DNA of 64,000 bases from Serratia marcescens (GTDB lineage: Bacteria > Pseudomonadota > Gammaproteobacteria > Enterobacterales > Enterobacteriaceae). The notes below the pieces were generated by a model. It was given only the letters and a program-made list of their open reading frames with translations, was not told where the DNA came from and ran no database searches. This document shows, piece by piece, positions 41,864 through 50,804 of the stretch. Each line of letters starts with the position of its first letter. Positions within the stretch are counted from its first letter, which is position 1. The position numbers and the translations under genes are program-made. The stretch spans positions 31,997 through 95,996 of the forward strand of contig JADMXW010000022.1 of assembly GCA_015548865.1 (NCBI GenBank), written 5' to 3'.

Positions 41864-41884
41864 TTCAACGAAAAACAGAAATTA

Positions 41885-41911
41885 AAAACCCTGCATTGCA
41901 GGGTTTTTTTA
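41885..41911. terminator. Bidirectional terminator
   Basis: AAAAACCCTGCA-T-TGCAGGGTTTTTTT between the convergent 41117 gene and traU; ends the main transfer operon. Confidence 0.9.
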
Positions 41912-42979
41912 TTACATTGTGCGGCAACAATCTACCCACTGGAAAATCATGTAGGTGCTGTCCTGGCCTTTACCGGTTGGATAACGGAAAGGCCCACCTT
42001 GCCATTGGTATGGGGACTCACCGACCTCATGACTGTTTTTTGTCTCCGGGGTAGGGTAGAACATATTCAATTTGTACTGTTGCTTTGGCAACGTTGGGTA
42101 AATCTTGGAGCGACAAACAGTATCGTTTCCCATCGAACGGTAGGCCAGTCCACGACGATGTTCTGCGGCCAGCATACGGATCCCGACCAGGCTGGTTGTT
42201 CTGGGGGCATCCATACTCCGTACCGATCCAGTTAAAGGATACTGCCCACCCCAGGAACCGGCACACCACCAAAGTGAGTCTATTGGCTGTTTACCTGCAA
42301 ATTGTGCCGCTGCTTCACCGGCGCAAGCCTGCATTGCTATCACGTTAGCCACAGCTGCTGATTCCGGGTTCTGGAAGAATGCCAGCATCGTATTATTCCA
42401 GGTCGGGTCAATCTCCGTGAAATTAATGATATCAAAATCGCTGTATGGGTCGGCATTACATTGACCGGGTAGATACATATCCAACATTCTTAATAACGGC
42501 ATAGCATACATATGTGCGTTGTAGAAACTTATTGAGAAACGCTCCCGCTGTTCCTCGGCTGCTCCATCGGTCTGCGGGCCAAACTGCAAATCATTACCAA
42601 GGTCGAGTGTTACCCCTCCTAGGGATGACATGCACCCGGGTGTTCTCGTTAACTCGATGAGCTTTCTCGGTTCCCACATCGCGGTCAATACACCCGGGTG
42701 ATAGACGTTCAATCCATCCTTACAGGCACATACTGTCCCTGATGCTGCATTGTCAGGTGCAGTACCTGTCATCGACAGATTAATACCGGCAAGCTTTATC
42801 GGGAAAATACAGTTCCAGCAAACATCCGTAATGAGTTTCGCTGATAAGACTTGGTTATCATGACAGACCTTGTTCTGTACGGGTGATGAAACGTCAGCCG
42901 CAAAAACCGGCATAGTAAAAGCCAGACATGCGAGCACCAGGGTCTTGGGTGATTTCAGAACTGAGAGAATTTTTTTCAT
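41912..42979 (-). CDS. traU: TraU-like pilus assembly protein
   Basis: 355 aa. Signal peptide (LVLACLAFTMPVFA). TraU hallmarks: DVCWNCIFPIKLAGI near residues 52-66, GTVCACKDG near 80-88 and a C-terminal WVDCCRTM. The many cysteines form disulfides in F TraU. Periplasmic factor for pilus assembly and DNA transfer. Overlaps traW by 4 bp and is the last gene of the main operon in this window. Confidence 0.9.
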   Translation of the reverse strand: MKKILSVLKSPKTLVLACLAFTMPVFAADVSSPVQNKVCHDNQVLSAKLITDVCWNCIFPIKLAGINLSMTGTAPDNAASGTVCACKDGLNVYHPGVLTAMWEPRKLIELTRTPGCMSSLGGVTLDLGNDLQFGPQTDGAAEEQRERFSISFYNAHMYAMPLLRMLDMYLPGQCNADPYSDFDIINFTEIDPTWNNTMLAFFQNPESAAVANVIAMQACAGEAAAQFAGKQPIDSLWWCAGSWGGQYPLTGSVRSMDAPRTTSLVGIRMLAAEHRRGLAYRSMGNDTVCRSKIYPTLPKQQYKLNMFYPTPETKNSHEVGESPYQWQGGPFRYPTGKGQDSTYMIFQWVDCCRTM

Positions 42980-44289
42980 TTCAGCTCCTCAAAATCTTTG
43001 CGTGAATATTCATCATTAATGAATCGCTTACTGTCGGCTGTCACAACGCTGGGCACGTTTATCAAACCATAATGTTCGGCCATGCCTGGCTGAATCATGT
43101 ATAGCCTTGCGAAGTCACCGTATTCTTTCTTGGTGTCACGGAAGGTCTGCCAGCCATCACCATACACGTTTGTCGTGACCAGTATTGGCGTGAGGGAGGC
43201 TGGTGTATGTTCAAACTGATACCTGGCGAACTGGCGTTGCCATTCTTCACGTGCATCGAAAAAGATTAGCTTGATGGTAAATGGCATCACAGTTAGCGGG
43301 TTAAATCGCCCCCGTTTTGCAACGATATCGCCGTTAGGTGAAGTAATGTTTTGAGGGATAATGACCGTCGGATCGATGGTTCTGGTAGCTCGCTTTGTCG
43401 CTTCCGGGAATTCCTGGAAAACCTGGCGGGGCCAGTAGTTATCAATGGCCTTTTTCTTCATGCCATCAAAATCGAGTTTAGCGACACTCTCCTGTAGTTC
43501 ATCAATAAGGTTCTTCTCTACGACCCCAACAGCGGGCCCGGCCACACCAAGGTCGCCGGTCTTGTCTTTCAGGTACGCGATGTCATAGATGCCTGTCACC
43601 CTGGCCACCAGCTCACCATCTTTTTCATGGATAATGGTCGGTACAGAACTAACGTTGTAGTTTTTGAATACAGTTGGATCGAGGTTTACGGCCAGAGAAG
43701 ACTTGGAGTCGAAGGAAAGTTTCTGCCAGTGGGTAAGTTCATCAAGCAGGTTCTTTTTATCTTTTGCCCCCTGGACAACCAGAGCGATATCCGTGCGTCC
43801 ATCGTATAACTTGAGAATGTCGGTGATTTCAGCATCGCTGAGAGACGCGGAGACGAGAATATAAATAAAATCACCGGCTGGCTTATTTTGTTTCTCGTTA
43901 GTCATATCAGACTTTGCTAACGCTCCTCTTACCGCATCATCGACTAGTTCATCTGTATTTTTATACTCGGGCATTTCACCCATCATTTTTCGATTATCTT
44001 TAACCGTGTCAGTAGCGCGGTCGGCAGTGGCATTTTGATTATCACGAGCCGCTTTTATGAGACTGTCAATATCTTTCATTTCAGTTGCAGATAATTGACG
44101 CTTAGCTTTTTGAATGTCAGTGACTGAGTAGTTATTAGCCGGTCTTGTCGGAATATTATCTAAGTTGGATACCGGTCTTGACGGCAGATCACTTAAATAG
44201 ATACCAGTGTTTTCGGCCCAGACTGGAGTGAAAACAACAGCGGTTACAAATGCCAATATCGAAAGTCGAAAAGGTGTTTTTTTTACCAT
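42976..44289 (-). CDS. traW: TraW with fused TrbC-like domain
   Basis: 437 aa with signal peptide (FVTAVVFTPVWA). Residues ~138-235 (FIYILVSASLSDAEI, SSVPTIIHEKDGE) are the TrbC thioredoxin-like domain. Residues ~300-437 contain IPQNITSPNGDIVAKRGRFNPL and FFDAREEWQRQFA, the TraW signature. Separate genes trbC and traW in F are joined here, as also known for SXT/R27-type TraW/TrhW. Periplasmic pilus-assembly factor acting with TraU. Overlaps its neighbours on both sides. Confidence 0.85.
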   Translation of the reverse strand: MVKKTPFRLSILAFVTAVVFTPVWAENTGIYLSDLPSRPVSNLDNIPTRPANNYSVTDIQKAKRQLSATEMKDIDSLIKAARDNQNATADRATDTVKDNRKMMGEMPEYKNTDELVDDAVRGALAKSDMTNEKQNKPAGDFIYILVSASLSDAEITDILKLYDGRTDIALVVQGAKDKKNLLDELTHWQKLSFDSKSSLAVNLDPTVFKNYNVSSVPTIIHEKDGELVARVTGIYDIAYLKDKTGDLGVAGPAVGVVEKNLIDELQESVAKLDFDGMKKKAIDNYWPRQVFQEFPEATKRATRTIDPTVIIPQNITSPNGDIVAKRGRFNPLTVMPFTIKLIFFDAREEWQRQFARYQFEHTPASLTPILVTTNVYGDGWQTFRDTKKEYGDFARLYMIQPGMAEHYGLINVPSVVTADSKRFINDEYSRKDFEELK

Positions 44290-44807
44290 AATGGATACGC
44301 TCGGCCTATAATTTGTGACTCGTCTAATGATCCCCAGTACCTGGAATCAAAACTGTATCTGGTGCGCCCCATCATCCACAGGCGACCATTCGGTACGACA
44401 CCACTACGCGTTAGCTCCTGTTCGGTATGGCCAGATTCTGCTGCTAATGCCAGCCCCTCACCGACCATAGAGCCGTTAATTGCAGTCTCTTCGGGATCAA
44501 CGGAGACTGTGTCTCCCGCAATGCCATCAACAATTTTCAGCCCTTTGCCATATGGTTGCATTAGCTCAGAATGAAAGGCGTAAATTTTCCCTTTGACGAT
44601 TGATTTGTCCATTTTATCGACGAGATATATTCGGTACGGAGGAAGACATTGGTTATTTTGTGGATCGATACCAATCTCATACCGGTTAAGCACGTATAGC
44701 GTCAGCGGTGCGGTTAAGAAAATAACAACGATGCTGAAAACAATATGTTGCCTCCAGCTTCGCTTTTTACGAAATATTAAGCTCCATACTGATTTGGGTG
44801 TATTCAT
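44283..44807 (-). CDS. trhF: TrhF-like signal peptidase (S26 family)
   Basis: 174 aa from the ATG at 44807 (MNTPKSVWSLIF); the frame extends to 44894 but would overlap the previous gene. One N-terminal membrane helix (IVFSIVVIFLTAPLTLYVL), then QCLPPYRIYLVDK and GKGLKIVDGIAGDTVSV. Lys91 fits the S26 general base, but the nucleophile position, normally Ser before a Pro-x-Gly-like turn, seems to be Cys54. NGRLWMMG and DSRYWG boxes fit S26 domains D and E. Probably matures the pilin or another Tra protein. Confidence 0.8.
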   Translation of the reverse strand: MNTPKSVWSLIFRKKRSWRQHIVFSIVVIFLTAPLTLYVLNRYEIGIDPQNNQCLPPYRIYLVDKMDKSIVKGKIYAFHSELMQPYGKGLKIVDGIAGDTVSVDPEETAINGSMVGEGLALAAESGHTEQELTRSGVVPNGRLWMMGRTRYSFDSRYWGSLDESQIIGRAYPLW

Positions 44808-44817
44808 TCGCCCACCG

Positions 44818-45090
44818 CTATTGCTGAGTGTTGATGGTCTGGGGGATCTTGAGCCCCGTAGGGTAGCTATAAAGGGCTGAGGCATTGAGCACAAGATACC
44901 CCGCCTCTGACAGTTTCTCAGCGCGGGCTAATACCAGCCTTGACTGGGCTTCACCTAACGGTTGACCTTTATCGTCCATAAAGTTGATGACTGCAACATA
45001 GTCATAGGGCGAGGCTGGTGGGAATAACCGCCCAAAAAGGGCGGCTCCGATGAAACCAAAAAGCAGCGCAATTGCAGCGGTTTTAATCAT
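44818..45090 (-). CDS. Small TrbI-like membrane protein
   Basis: 90 aa. One N-terminal membrane helix (IALLFGFIGAALFGRLF) and a periplasmic part (YVAVINFMDDKGQPLGEAQS, then YLVLNASALYSYPTGLKIP) that resembles TrbI of F-type systems in layout. ATG overlaps the traC stop by 4 bp. Location between traC and trhF supports a pilus-assembly role. Confidence 0.6.
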   Translation of the reverse strand: MIKTAAIALLFGFIGAALFGRLFPPASPYDYVAVINFMDDKGQPLGEAQSRLVLARAEKLSEAGYLVLNASALYSYPTGLKIPQTINTQQ

Positions 45091-47573
45091 GCGGCTAACC
45101 CCCGCTCAACCAGAATTTCGTTGATAGCCTCTTCGGTATTGATCCCCCGGGACTTTCTGTCTTTGATCGCGGCAACGTCTTTCGGGTCAGTCGAATAGAG
45201 AAGTAAGCTGAATGGGTCAACCACAAGTCTGCAAATACCCTGGCCCGCTTTAGAAATGACAAAGATTTCTGAGTAGACACCTTTCGTGGAACGAACGGTT
45301 TTAAGGAACCGGTAACCAGCCTCGTCCAGCGCCAGACGTTTATTTGCTTCAGCTTCGTTCACTGCGGATTCACTTTGCCCCAGCAAGAGCATAAAGGCTG
45401 AGTTATCTGCGATCGATTTCCCGATACTATCTTTGTAAATATCGTTGATAGACTGGGTGATGGTAATTGCAGCTCCGTTATATTTACGGAACCGGCGATA
45501 ACCTTTCTCGATGAACGCCCCGATATTTCCTGATAACAATGCCCAGGCCTCATCGATAATGACCAGCTTCATCTGGCTACGGTCGCCCATGAACATGTCC
45601 TGCTGGATTTGATAAATCAGCTGAAGGAGGACAACCTGTTTAAGGTGTTCTGAACTTTCCAGTCGGGAAAGTTCAAGTACAGTGAACGGATTTTTGAAGT
45701 CGATATTGTTCTTACCAACAAAGTACTTCCCGTACTGGCCCGCACTCGTGAACGGATAGAGCTGATGGCCAATACGTTTAATGTCTTTATCTTCATCTTT
45801 CAGCAGTGAATCAGCAACCATATCAACGGTGGTCAGCTTCTTGTGTACACGGACAAGATCAGCTACATGTTGTTTAAGTCGAGACTCTTCGAATGAATTC
45901 AGACCTTCTTTAGGAGCTGCCATCACCGATAACAATCCGATGATCAGATCTTCTTCACCGCCACTGGAGTCATCATCTTCAGACTCACCGAAATAGTCTT
46001 CGATCAGTTCGAAGAAGTTAAGACATGGCCTGGTTTTGGGATTGAAGTCGAGATAATCGCCCTGGTAGGTCTCACAGATATTTTTGTACGAGTCACCTAC
46101 ATCAATACACCAGACTTTAGCCCCGAGGCTTCTGTAGGCGGTGATAATGTAGTTTGTCAGGAATGACTTACCCGACCCCGACTCAGCTGCGATACAGGCG
46201 TTATAGTTAGTATCAGAATCAAACAAGTCCAGTGATTGGATCTGGCCAGAGCGCGATGTCAGCATTAAGGCGGGTTTGTCTGTACCTTGCCAATCTGCAT
46301 AGAGAGGTGAAAGTACCATCGCTTCACTGAGTGCCATTGTTCGATATCGGCCAATGGACTTTTCTGCTGATGCTTCGTTAAACATTGGCAGAGCTGACAG
46401 GAAAATTGGCGCAACATAGTAGGTATCTGGGATCATCTTAAACTGATAGGTGTTCAGATAACTTGCAGCTTCCTGAGCAGCGCGTAACACGCCATCTTTT
46501 GAGTTAGAGAAGATTGATACCGTAAATTTGGCTTTGCAAATTGGGTCGTTGTTATCAACTTTTTCGCTAAGAAGATCGAAGCCCTCACGCAAGTTTATGA
46601 GTGATGGAACCCACTTAATTAATGGGCCACTGGTTTGCTGAACAACCCAGTTACGTTTCGAGGTGAATTTAGTTTTTTCACTTTGCTGATCAAAGAAAAT
46701 CAGGCTCATTGAGATGATGCAGGATGATTTAATTCCAGTAACACCACTCATCATATCGCCGAGAAAGTATTGCGCTTGCCCGGGAAAGAATCTTTTCGGG
46801 AATTTTCGCGCACTCAATGTTTTCACAAACGTTGTCGGTGTAGGTGCTTCTCCACGAAGCTCGGAATCTGTCGGATCACCAAAACCGCAATAGTCTTTCT
46901 TAATGAAAAACATGCGATCGTGGTCGACTAACTGTTCTGAAATGTACTTGTCTTCTTGTGGCTGTACCGGCGTCCGGTCTCTCCAGGAGGCGCTTTCACC
47001 CTGGTTGCAAATGGAGCTCAGAACATCGATGTAACTTTCACGCGTCAATGCACCGGGACACAAACCAGTGATGCTCAGCGTCGTTTCGAACACATTCCGC
47101 AGCTCGTTAACGTGATTGAATTCTTCTTCACGCATTTCATAGTTATATTTGATCGGAATTTTTACTGTAATGAGAAGCACACAATTTCGGACGCGAGTCC
47201 CGGTTCGCTTCATCGGCGTTTCGGTGCTTTTCAAAAGGAATTTAGAGCGGTTATAAATTGCGTTACGCAGGATTGCGTCCCGGCAATCCATACGCAATAC
47301 GTCCATCCGGTTAATTTTCTGTACGATGTTTGGGCTTGCAACCAGGTCAAACTGAACGATAGTTTTGGCGGGGAAGTTGGAAGACAGCAACGTTTGAAGG
47401 TTAGTCATCTCCTTGCCGGTTGTCCCGCTTAAGGGACGACAAACAAATCCGAAACCAACATATTTGTTGTCGCACATAAACAAATGATTGGATTCGTCAT
47501 ATGCACGTACAGGACACAAGTCAGAAAAACGCTTCAGGTTTTTGAGTCGCTGAAAAATTAAAGATTCACTCAT
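45087..47573 (-). CDS. traC: TraC/VirB4-like assembly ATPase
   Basis: 828 aa. Walker A AESGSGKS (463-470), Walker B VIIDEA (671-676), and the VirB4-type ITQSINDIY motif shortly after. N-terminal ~350 residues are the TraC-specific domain. Cytoplasmic ATPase energising pilus assembly. Part of the main transfer operon; upstream gene is dsbC. Confidence 0.95.
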   Translation of the reverse strand: MSESLIFQRLKNLKRFSDLCPVRAYDESNHLFMCDNKYVGFGFVCRPLSGTTGKEMTNLQTLLSSNFPAKTIVQFDLVASPNIVQKINRMDVLRMDCRDAILRNAIYNRSKFLLKSTETPMKRTGTRVRNCVLLITVKIPIKYNYEMREEEFNHVNELRNVFETTLSITGLCPGALTRESYIDVLSSICNQGESASWRDRTPVQPQEDKYISEQLVDHDRMFFIKKDYCGFGDPTDSELRGEAPTPTTFVKTLSARKFPKRFFPGQAQYFLGDMMSGVTGIKSSCIISMSLIFFDQQSEKTKFTSKRNWVVQQTSGPLIKWVPSLINLREGFDLLSEKVDNNDPICKAKFTVSIFSNSKDGVLRAAQEAASYLNTYQFKMIPDTYYVAPIFLSALPMFNEASAEKSIGRYRTMALSEAMVLSPLYADWQGTDKPALMLTSRSGQIQSLDLFDSDTNYNACIAAESGSGKSFLTNYIITAYRSLGAKVWCIDVGDSYKNICETYQGDYLDFNPKTRPCLNFFELIEDYFGESEDDDSSGGEEDLIIGLLSVMAAPKEGLNSFEESRLKQHVADLVRVHKKLTTVDMVADSLLKDEDKDIKRIGHQLYPFTSAGQYGKYFVGKNNIDFKNPFTVLELSRLESSEHLKQVVLLQLIYQIQQDMFMGDRSQMKLVIIDEAWALLSGNIGAFIEKGYRRFRKYNGAAITITQSINDIYKDSIGKSIADNSAFMLLLGQSESAVNEAEANKRLALDEAGYRFLKTVRSTKGVYSEIFVISKAGQGICRLVVDPFSLLLYSTDPKDVAAIKDRKSRGINTEEAINEILVERGLAA

Positions 47574-47600
47574 AATGCCTCCAGGATTCCCAAGAAAGTG

Positions 47601-48365
47601 TTACTTGTTCTCGATAAAGTTTTTGAGGCCTTGTTTTGGTGAGCCGAGTACGTAGGAGCCGTCATCACGCACAATGAAAGGGATCATGCTGACACCTAGT
47701 ATCTGAGCCGTAACTTCACGTCGAGCCAGAGCCTGCATATCGCAGTTCTTTACCTGGTCGAATTTCTGAGTGGAATTTCCGCTGATAATTGCGCGGTCTG
47801 CGCGGTAGCGGTCGGATGCACAATACAATTCAATATTTCGCTGCTGGCTTGCCGGGCCCAGAGCTCCGAGCGACAGAACGCTAACGGTGAATTCTTTCGG
47901 GTCGAGGTCAGCAAGTGCTGAAAGTGGGGCTGCACAGGCTTCACAACCAGGTGCGGTAAATATCATGACCTTTTTAGGCCCATCGCCCCATACGGCTGGG
48001 CGCAAGTCCGCGATATTTAGGTTCAGCTCTTTCATCGGAATGATGCTGGCGTTCTTGGTTATTTCGCTCATGGTGGTCAGAGGCTTTTTAGCCCATGTGT
48101 CATAGAGCGTTCCCTGTATAACGAAGCGGCCATTAGAAGACAGCAAATTAACTTTCCCATCAATCTCTAGTGCGATGATGCCGTTAGTAGGGACGACAAA
48201 ACGTTTTACTTCCTGCGAATTCTGAGGAATGTTCTTGAACGCTTTTTCATTGAAAATCGTATCGATATTCCCGGTGTTTGTTTTTACTGTATCGGCGAAT
48301 ACAGAAGCTGATGCAGAAAGTGCCACCAAAAGTGCCGCAGTCGCGACATGTTTGATAAAGTTCAT
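47601..48365 (-). CDS. dsbC: DsbC-like disulfide isomerase
   Basis: 254 aa from the ATG at 48365 (MNFIKHVATAALLVAL), which follows GGAGCGG; the longer frame adds residues without a better start. Signal peptide ending SVFA. N-terminal dimerisation domain, then thioredoxin fold with FTAPGCEAC (Cys141, Cys144) and SMIPFIV with the cis-Pro. Repairs disulfides in cysteine-rich Tra proteins such as TraN and TraU. Same place as dsbC in SXT/IncA/C. Confidence 0.85.
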   Translation of the reverse strand: MNFIKHVATAALLVALSASASVFADTVKTNTGNIDTIFNEKAFKNIPQNSQEVKRFVVPTNGIIALEIDGKVNLLSSNGRFVIQGTLYDTWAKKPLTTMSEITKNASIIPMKELNLNIADLRPAVWGDGPKKVMIFTAPGCEACAAPLSALADLDPKEFTVSVLSLGALGPASQQRNIELYCASDRYRADRAIISGNSTQKFDQVKNCDMQALARREVTAQILGVSMIPFIVRDDGSYVLGSPKQGLKNFIENK

Positions 48366-48502
48366 AGTAACCGCTCCAAATGAGAGAGGTTTCATTTTCA
48401 CATATTGATTTATTTTGCCGCAGGGAAAAGGGCTGCAAACTGTCCCCAAAAAAAGGAAGTGATGAAATGTTAATATCGGTTTTAATTACTCAATTAGTCC
48501 AA

Positions 48503-48533
48503 ATAAAAAGCCACAAAAAAGTGGCTTTTTATT
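48503..48533. terminator. Bidirectional terminator after the YadA-like gene
   Basis: AAAAAGCCAC-AAAAAA-GTGGCTTTTTAT, placed after the stop of the adhesin gene and before dsbC, inside the transfer operon. Confidence 0.85.
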
Positions 48534-48545
48534 TATGCTTTATTA

Positions 48546-50144
48546 TTACTGGAAGCCAACCGCAAATCCTGCACCAGCTCCAACACCACCGGCTGTATCA
48601 GCCGACATGCTAAAGCGGACGTTTACTTTTTCATTGATAGCGTAATTCGCTCCTCCCGAAATTGCCCCCTGGTCTCGGTACGCGCCCATCGCCATGCCAA
48701 AACCCGACACGTTATTGAGGAAGGGAATTGAAGCGATAGCAATTGCGCTTGCTGAGCCTGCTTTTGCTCTTTTATCATTACGGTCAACCGTCTTTTTAAG
48801 GTCAGAGAACTTCTGGTTTGTGTAGCTATTAGCTGAAGCCAAGGTCTGTCGGTCACCATCAATCCGTGACTGGCGCTCAGTATCGACAAGGAAATCAGTC
48901 CTTGAGTTGATGACAGATTCACGGGCATCCGTATGACTGTTTGCACTTACAAGAGTTTGAGCATCGCCAGCAACTCGGGATGCGCTTTCAGTTGCAATTA
49001 GACTGTCGGTACGAGCGTTGATCGACACTTCACGCTCGTCGGTATAAGTATTAGTATCCGTGGCAGTCTGGCTATTGTCGTTACTGCTACCAGACCCTGT
49101 ACCACTTCCTGTCCCGCTGCCGTCCGTACCGTTATTGTTATTTCCGCCTGTAGTAGGTGGCGTTGTGTTAGAGCCAGAGCCAATGGATGAAAGGTACGAA
49201 CTGATGGCACTATCAGTGTACGCCTGAAGTGAACTAACGGAATTCATGAGCTGACCATAGTTCACCGCATCATACCGGCTGGAACCATCAGCAACATTAG
49301 TCAGTGTTCTTTGTACCGTAGCTGAACCAAACGATACGGTATCAGCACTATTGGAGAATGAACCGTTCCCAATGGAAATACCTCCATTTGAAGCAGAAGC
49401 ATAATTACCAATAACAATTGCGTTATCATCGGATACAGTATTGTAGTTGCCAAGCACGATCGATTCGTCGGAATCAATGGTATTAATTGTGCCGATTGTG
49501 ATGTTGCCAAATTTAAAAACAGCAGAGGGGTCATTAATCGGTGCAGCTGTAATATTGTTTAAGGAACCGATAGTCAAAGCGTAGGAACCACCACTCACCG
49601 TATTGAATGTACCCATTATAGAACCAGCGTAATTAGTAGCAGTGTTTCTGGAACCAAGAATTGCTCCCATACCTACCATATCCAGTTCGTTATAAGAGCC
49701 TATTACTTGCAATGCACTTCCTGAAACGTTATTGCTATAACCCATAACGGCAAGGTTTTGTCCTAGAACTTTATTGTCACTCCCAACCAGATTCAAATCA
49801 AAAAGACCAGTGCCAGTATTATTATTCCCGTAAACATTGAAACTATTGGCGTAGTCATTCCAGAATTGGCTTGGGTCGTAACTAAATGATAAGTCATTAT
49901 TGCTTCCGGTAATAATATAGTTTGTTAACGAAGTAATTGTGTTGTTATTCCCTGAAACACTTGAGTTGCCGAGTGGTGATTTACAGTTTGATGGGGTTGC
50001 ACAGGGTGTTAGCCCTGAAATGTTATTGCCATCACCATTTACAGTAACTTCGTCAATTTGGGTGCTATCGATTGAGTTATCTGCCACGGCTACAGCACAA
50101 TGAAGTGCCAGAACAATAGCAATATATAATGACTTTTGTTTCAT
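48546..50144 (-). CDS. YadA-type trimeric autotransporter adhesin at the traA position
   Basis: 532 aa. Signal peptide (MKQKSLYIAIVLALHCAVAVA). Residues ~40-270 are a YadA/Hia-type beta-roll head with short repeats (SGNNNTI, GSNNDL, GSYNEL, GNYNTV). Then comes a neck-like NVADGSSRYDAVNYGQL (~285-300), a Gly/Ser/Thr linker (~325-360) and a stalk with two 37-aa coiled-coil repeats (about 368-441). The C-terminus is a YadA membrane anchor (SASAIAIASIPF...YAINEKVNVRFSM). The last residue is Gln, with Phe before it, instead of the usual terminal aromatic. It lies between traV and dsbC, where SXT/IncA/C relatives carry the pilin gene traA, and is bracketed by two terminators. Confidence 0.85.
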   Translation of the reverse strand: MKQKSLYIAIVLALHCAVAVADNSIDSTQIDEVTVNGDGNNISGLTPCATPSNCKSPLGNSSVSGNNNTITSLTNYIITGSNNDLSFSYDPSQFWNDYANSFNVYGNNNTGTGLFDLNLVGSDNKVLGQNLAVMGYSNNVSGSALQVIGSYNELDMVGMGAILGSRNTATNYAGSIMGTFNTVSGGSYALTIGSLNNITAAPINDPSAVFKFGNITIGTINTIDSDESIVLGNYNTVSDDNAIVIGNYASASNGGISIGNGSFSNSADTVSFGSATVQRTLTNVADGSSRYDAVNYGQLMNSVSSLQAYTDSAISSYLSSIGSGSNTTPPTTGGNNNNGTDGSGTGSGTGSGSSNDNSQTATDTNTYTDEREVSINARTDSLIATESASRVAGDAQTLVSANSHTDARESVINSRTDFLVDTERQSRIDGDRQTLASANSYTNQKFSDLKKTVDRNDKRAKAGSASAIAIASIPFLNNVSGFGMAMGAYRDQGAISGGANYAINEKVNVRFSMSADTAGGVGAGAGFAVGFQ

Positions 50145-50205
50145 GTGCTTACCTTTTCAGTGATGGGTATTAAAAAGACGACCAAGGAATACAGCACATG
50201 AAAAA

Positions 50206-50231
50206 AGTAGTACCGGTATACCGGTACTACT
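50206..50231 (-). terminator. 26-bp perfect palindrome / terminator between traV and the adhesin gene
   Basis: AGTAGTACCGGTA-TACCGGTACTACT is a perfect palindrome followed on the minus strand by six Ts. It would fold into a strong terminator hairpin right after traV, 62 bp before the adhesin start. Confidence 0.75.
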
Positions 50232-50237
50232 GGACAA

Positions 50238-50804
50238 TTATTTAATGTAACTCCCTTTCTGAGGAGGTTGTGATGTCTCACCCTGGGATTGTGCTGGAGC
50301 AGCGGCAACCGGTGCAGACATTGGTCTGATAACAGCAGTTGATGTGGCACTATTTCTTGCACCGACTTCCCAACGACGCGGCTCAATCTCGGTATAGACG
50401 TAGCCAGGGACGTTAAGGTCTCCATCTGCGGTCTCATAGGGGTCAACCAGCACCCGCATGACGATAGATTGCGTTCGGATGGGTTGAGGATCAGCAGCAG
50501 TAGCAGGCACAGGGACGTATCGACCACCATCGGCAGTATTCCGTCCACCGTTCCCGGCTGTAGTGCGCAGCCGCTTAACCTCCACAGGCTTTCCCGAAAG
50601 TTGGTTTTCAGATGCGGTGTCAATCTGCTCCTGGTAATCATCTCCATCGGTCAGGGCATACACATCTCGGACATTCATACATGTGACCGAATTGGGCATT
50701 CCCTTGCATCCATATTCATCGTTCTGGCCCAGTAGTGAGCAACCCGACATCGCAAAACCGGCACTAACTAAAAACAATGCCGATACAATTTTCTTCGTCA
50801 TCAT
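50238..50804 (-). CDS. traV: TraV-like outer-membrane lipoprotein
   Basis: 188 aa. Lipobox FAMSGCSLLG with Cys22, then YGCKGMPNSVTCMNVRDVY, the conserved TraV cysteine segment. TraV anchors the TraB/TraK core complex in the outer membrane (VirB7 role). Two adjacent ATGs (50804, 50801) follow GGGGGCAAG; the start overlaps the traB stop. Confidence 0.9.
   Translation of the reverse strand: MMTKKIVSALFLVSAGFAMSGCSLLGQNDEYGCKGMPNSVTCMNVRDVYALTDGDDYQEQIDTASENQLSGKPVEVKRLRTTAGNGGRNTADGGRYVPVPATAADPQPIRTQSIVMRVLVDPYETADGDLNVPGYVYTEIEPRRWEVGARNSATSTAVIRPMSAPVAAAPAQSQGETSQPPQKGSYIK

Noticed and set aside
46956..47432. 158-codon plus-strand frame inside traC
   Set aside because: Antisense shadow of the well-supported traC coding sequence.
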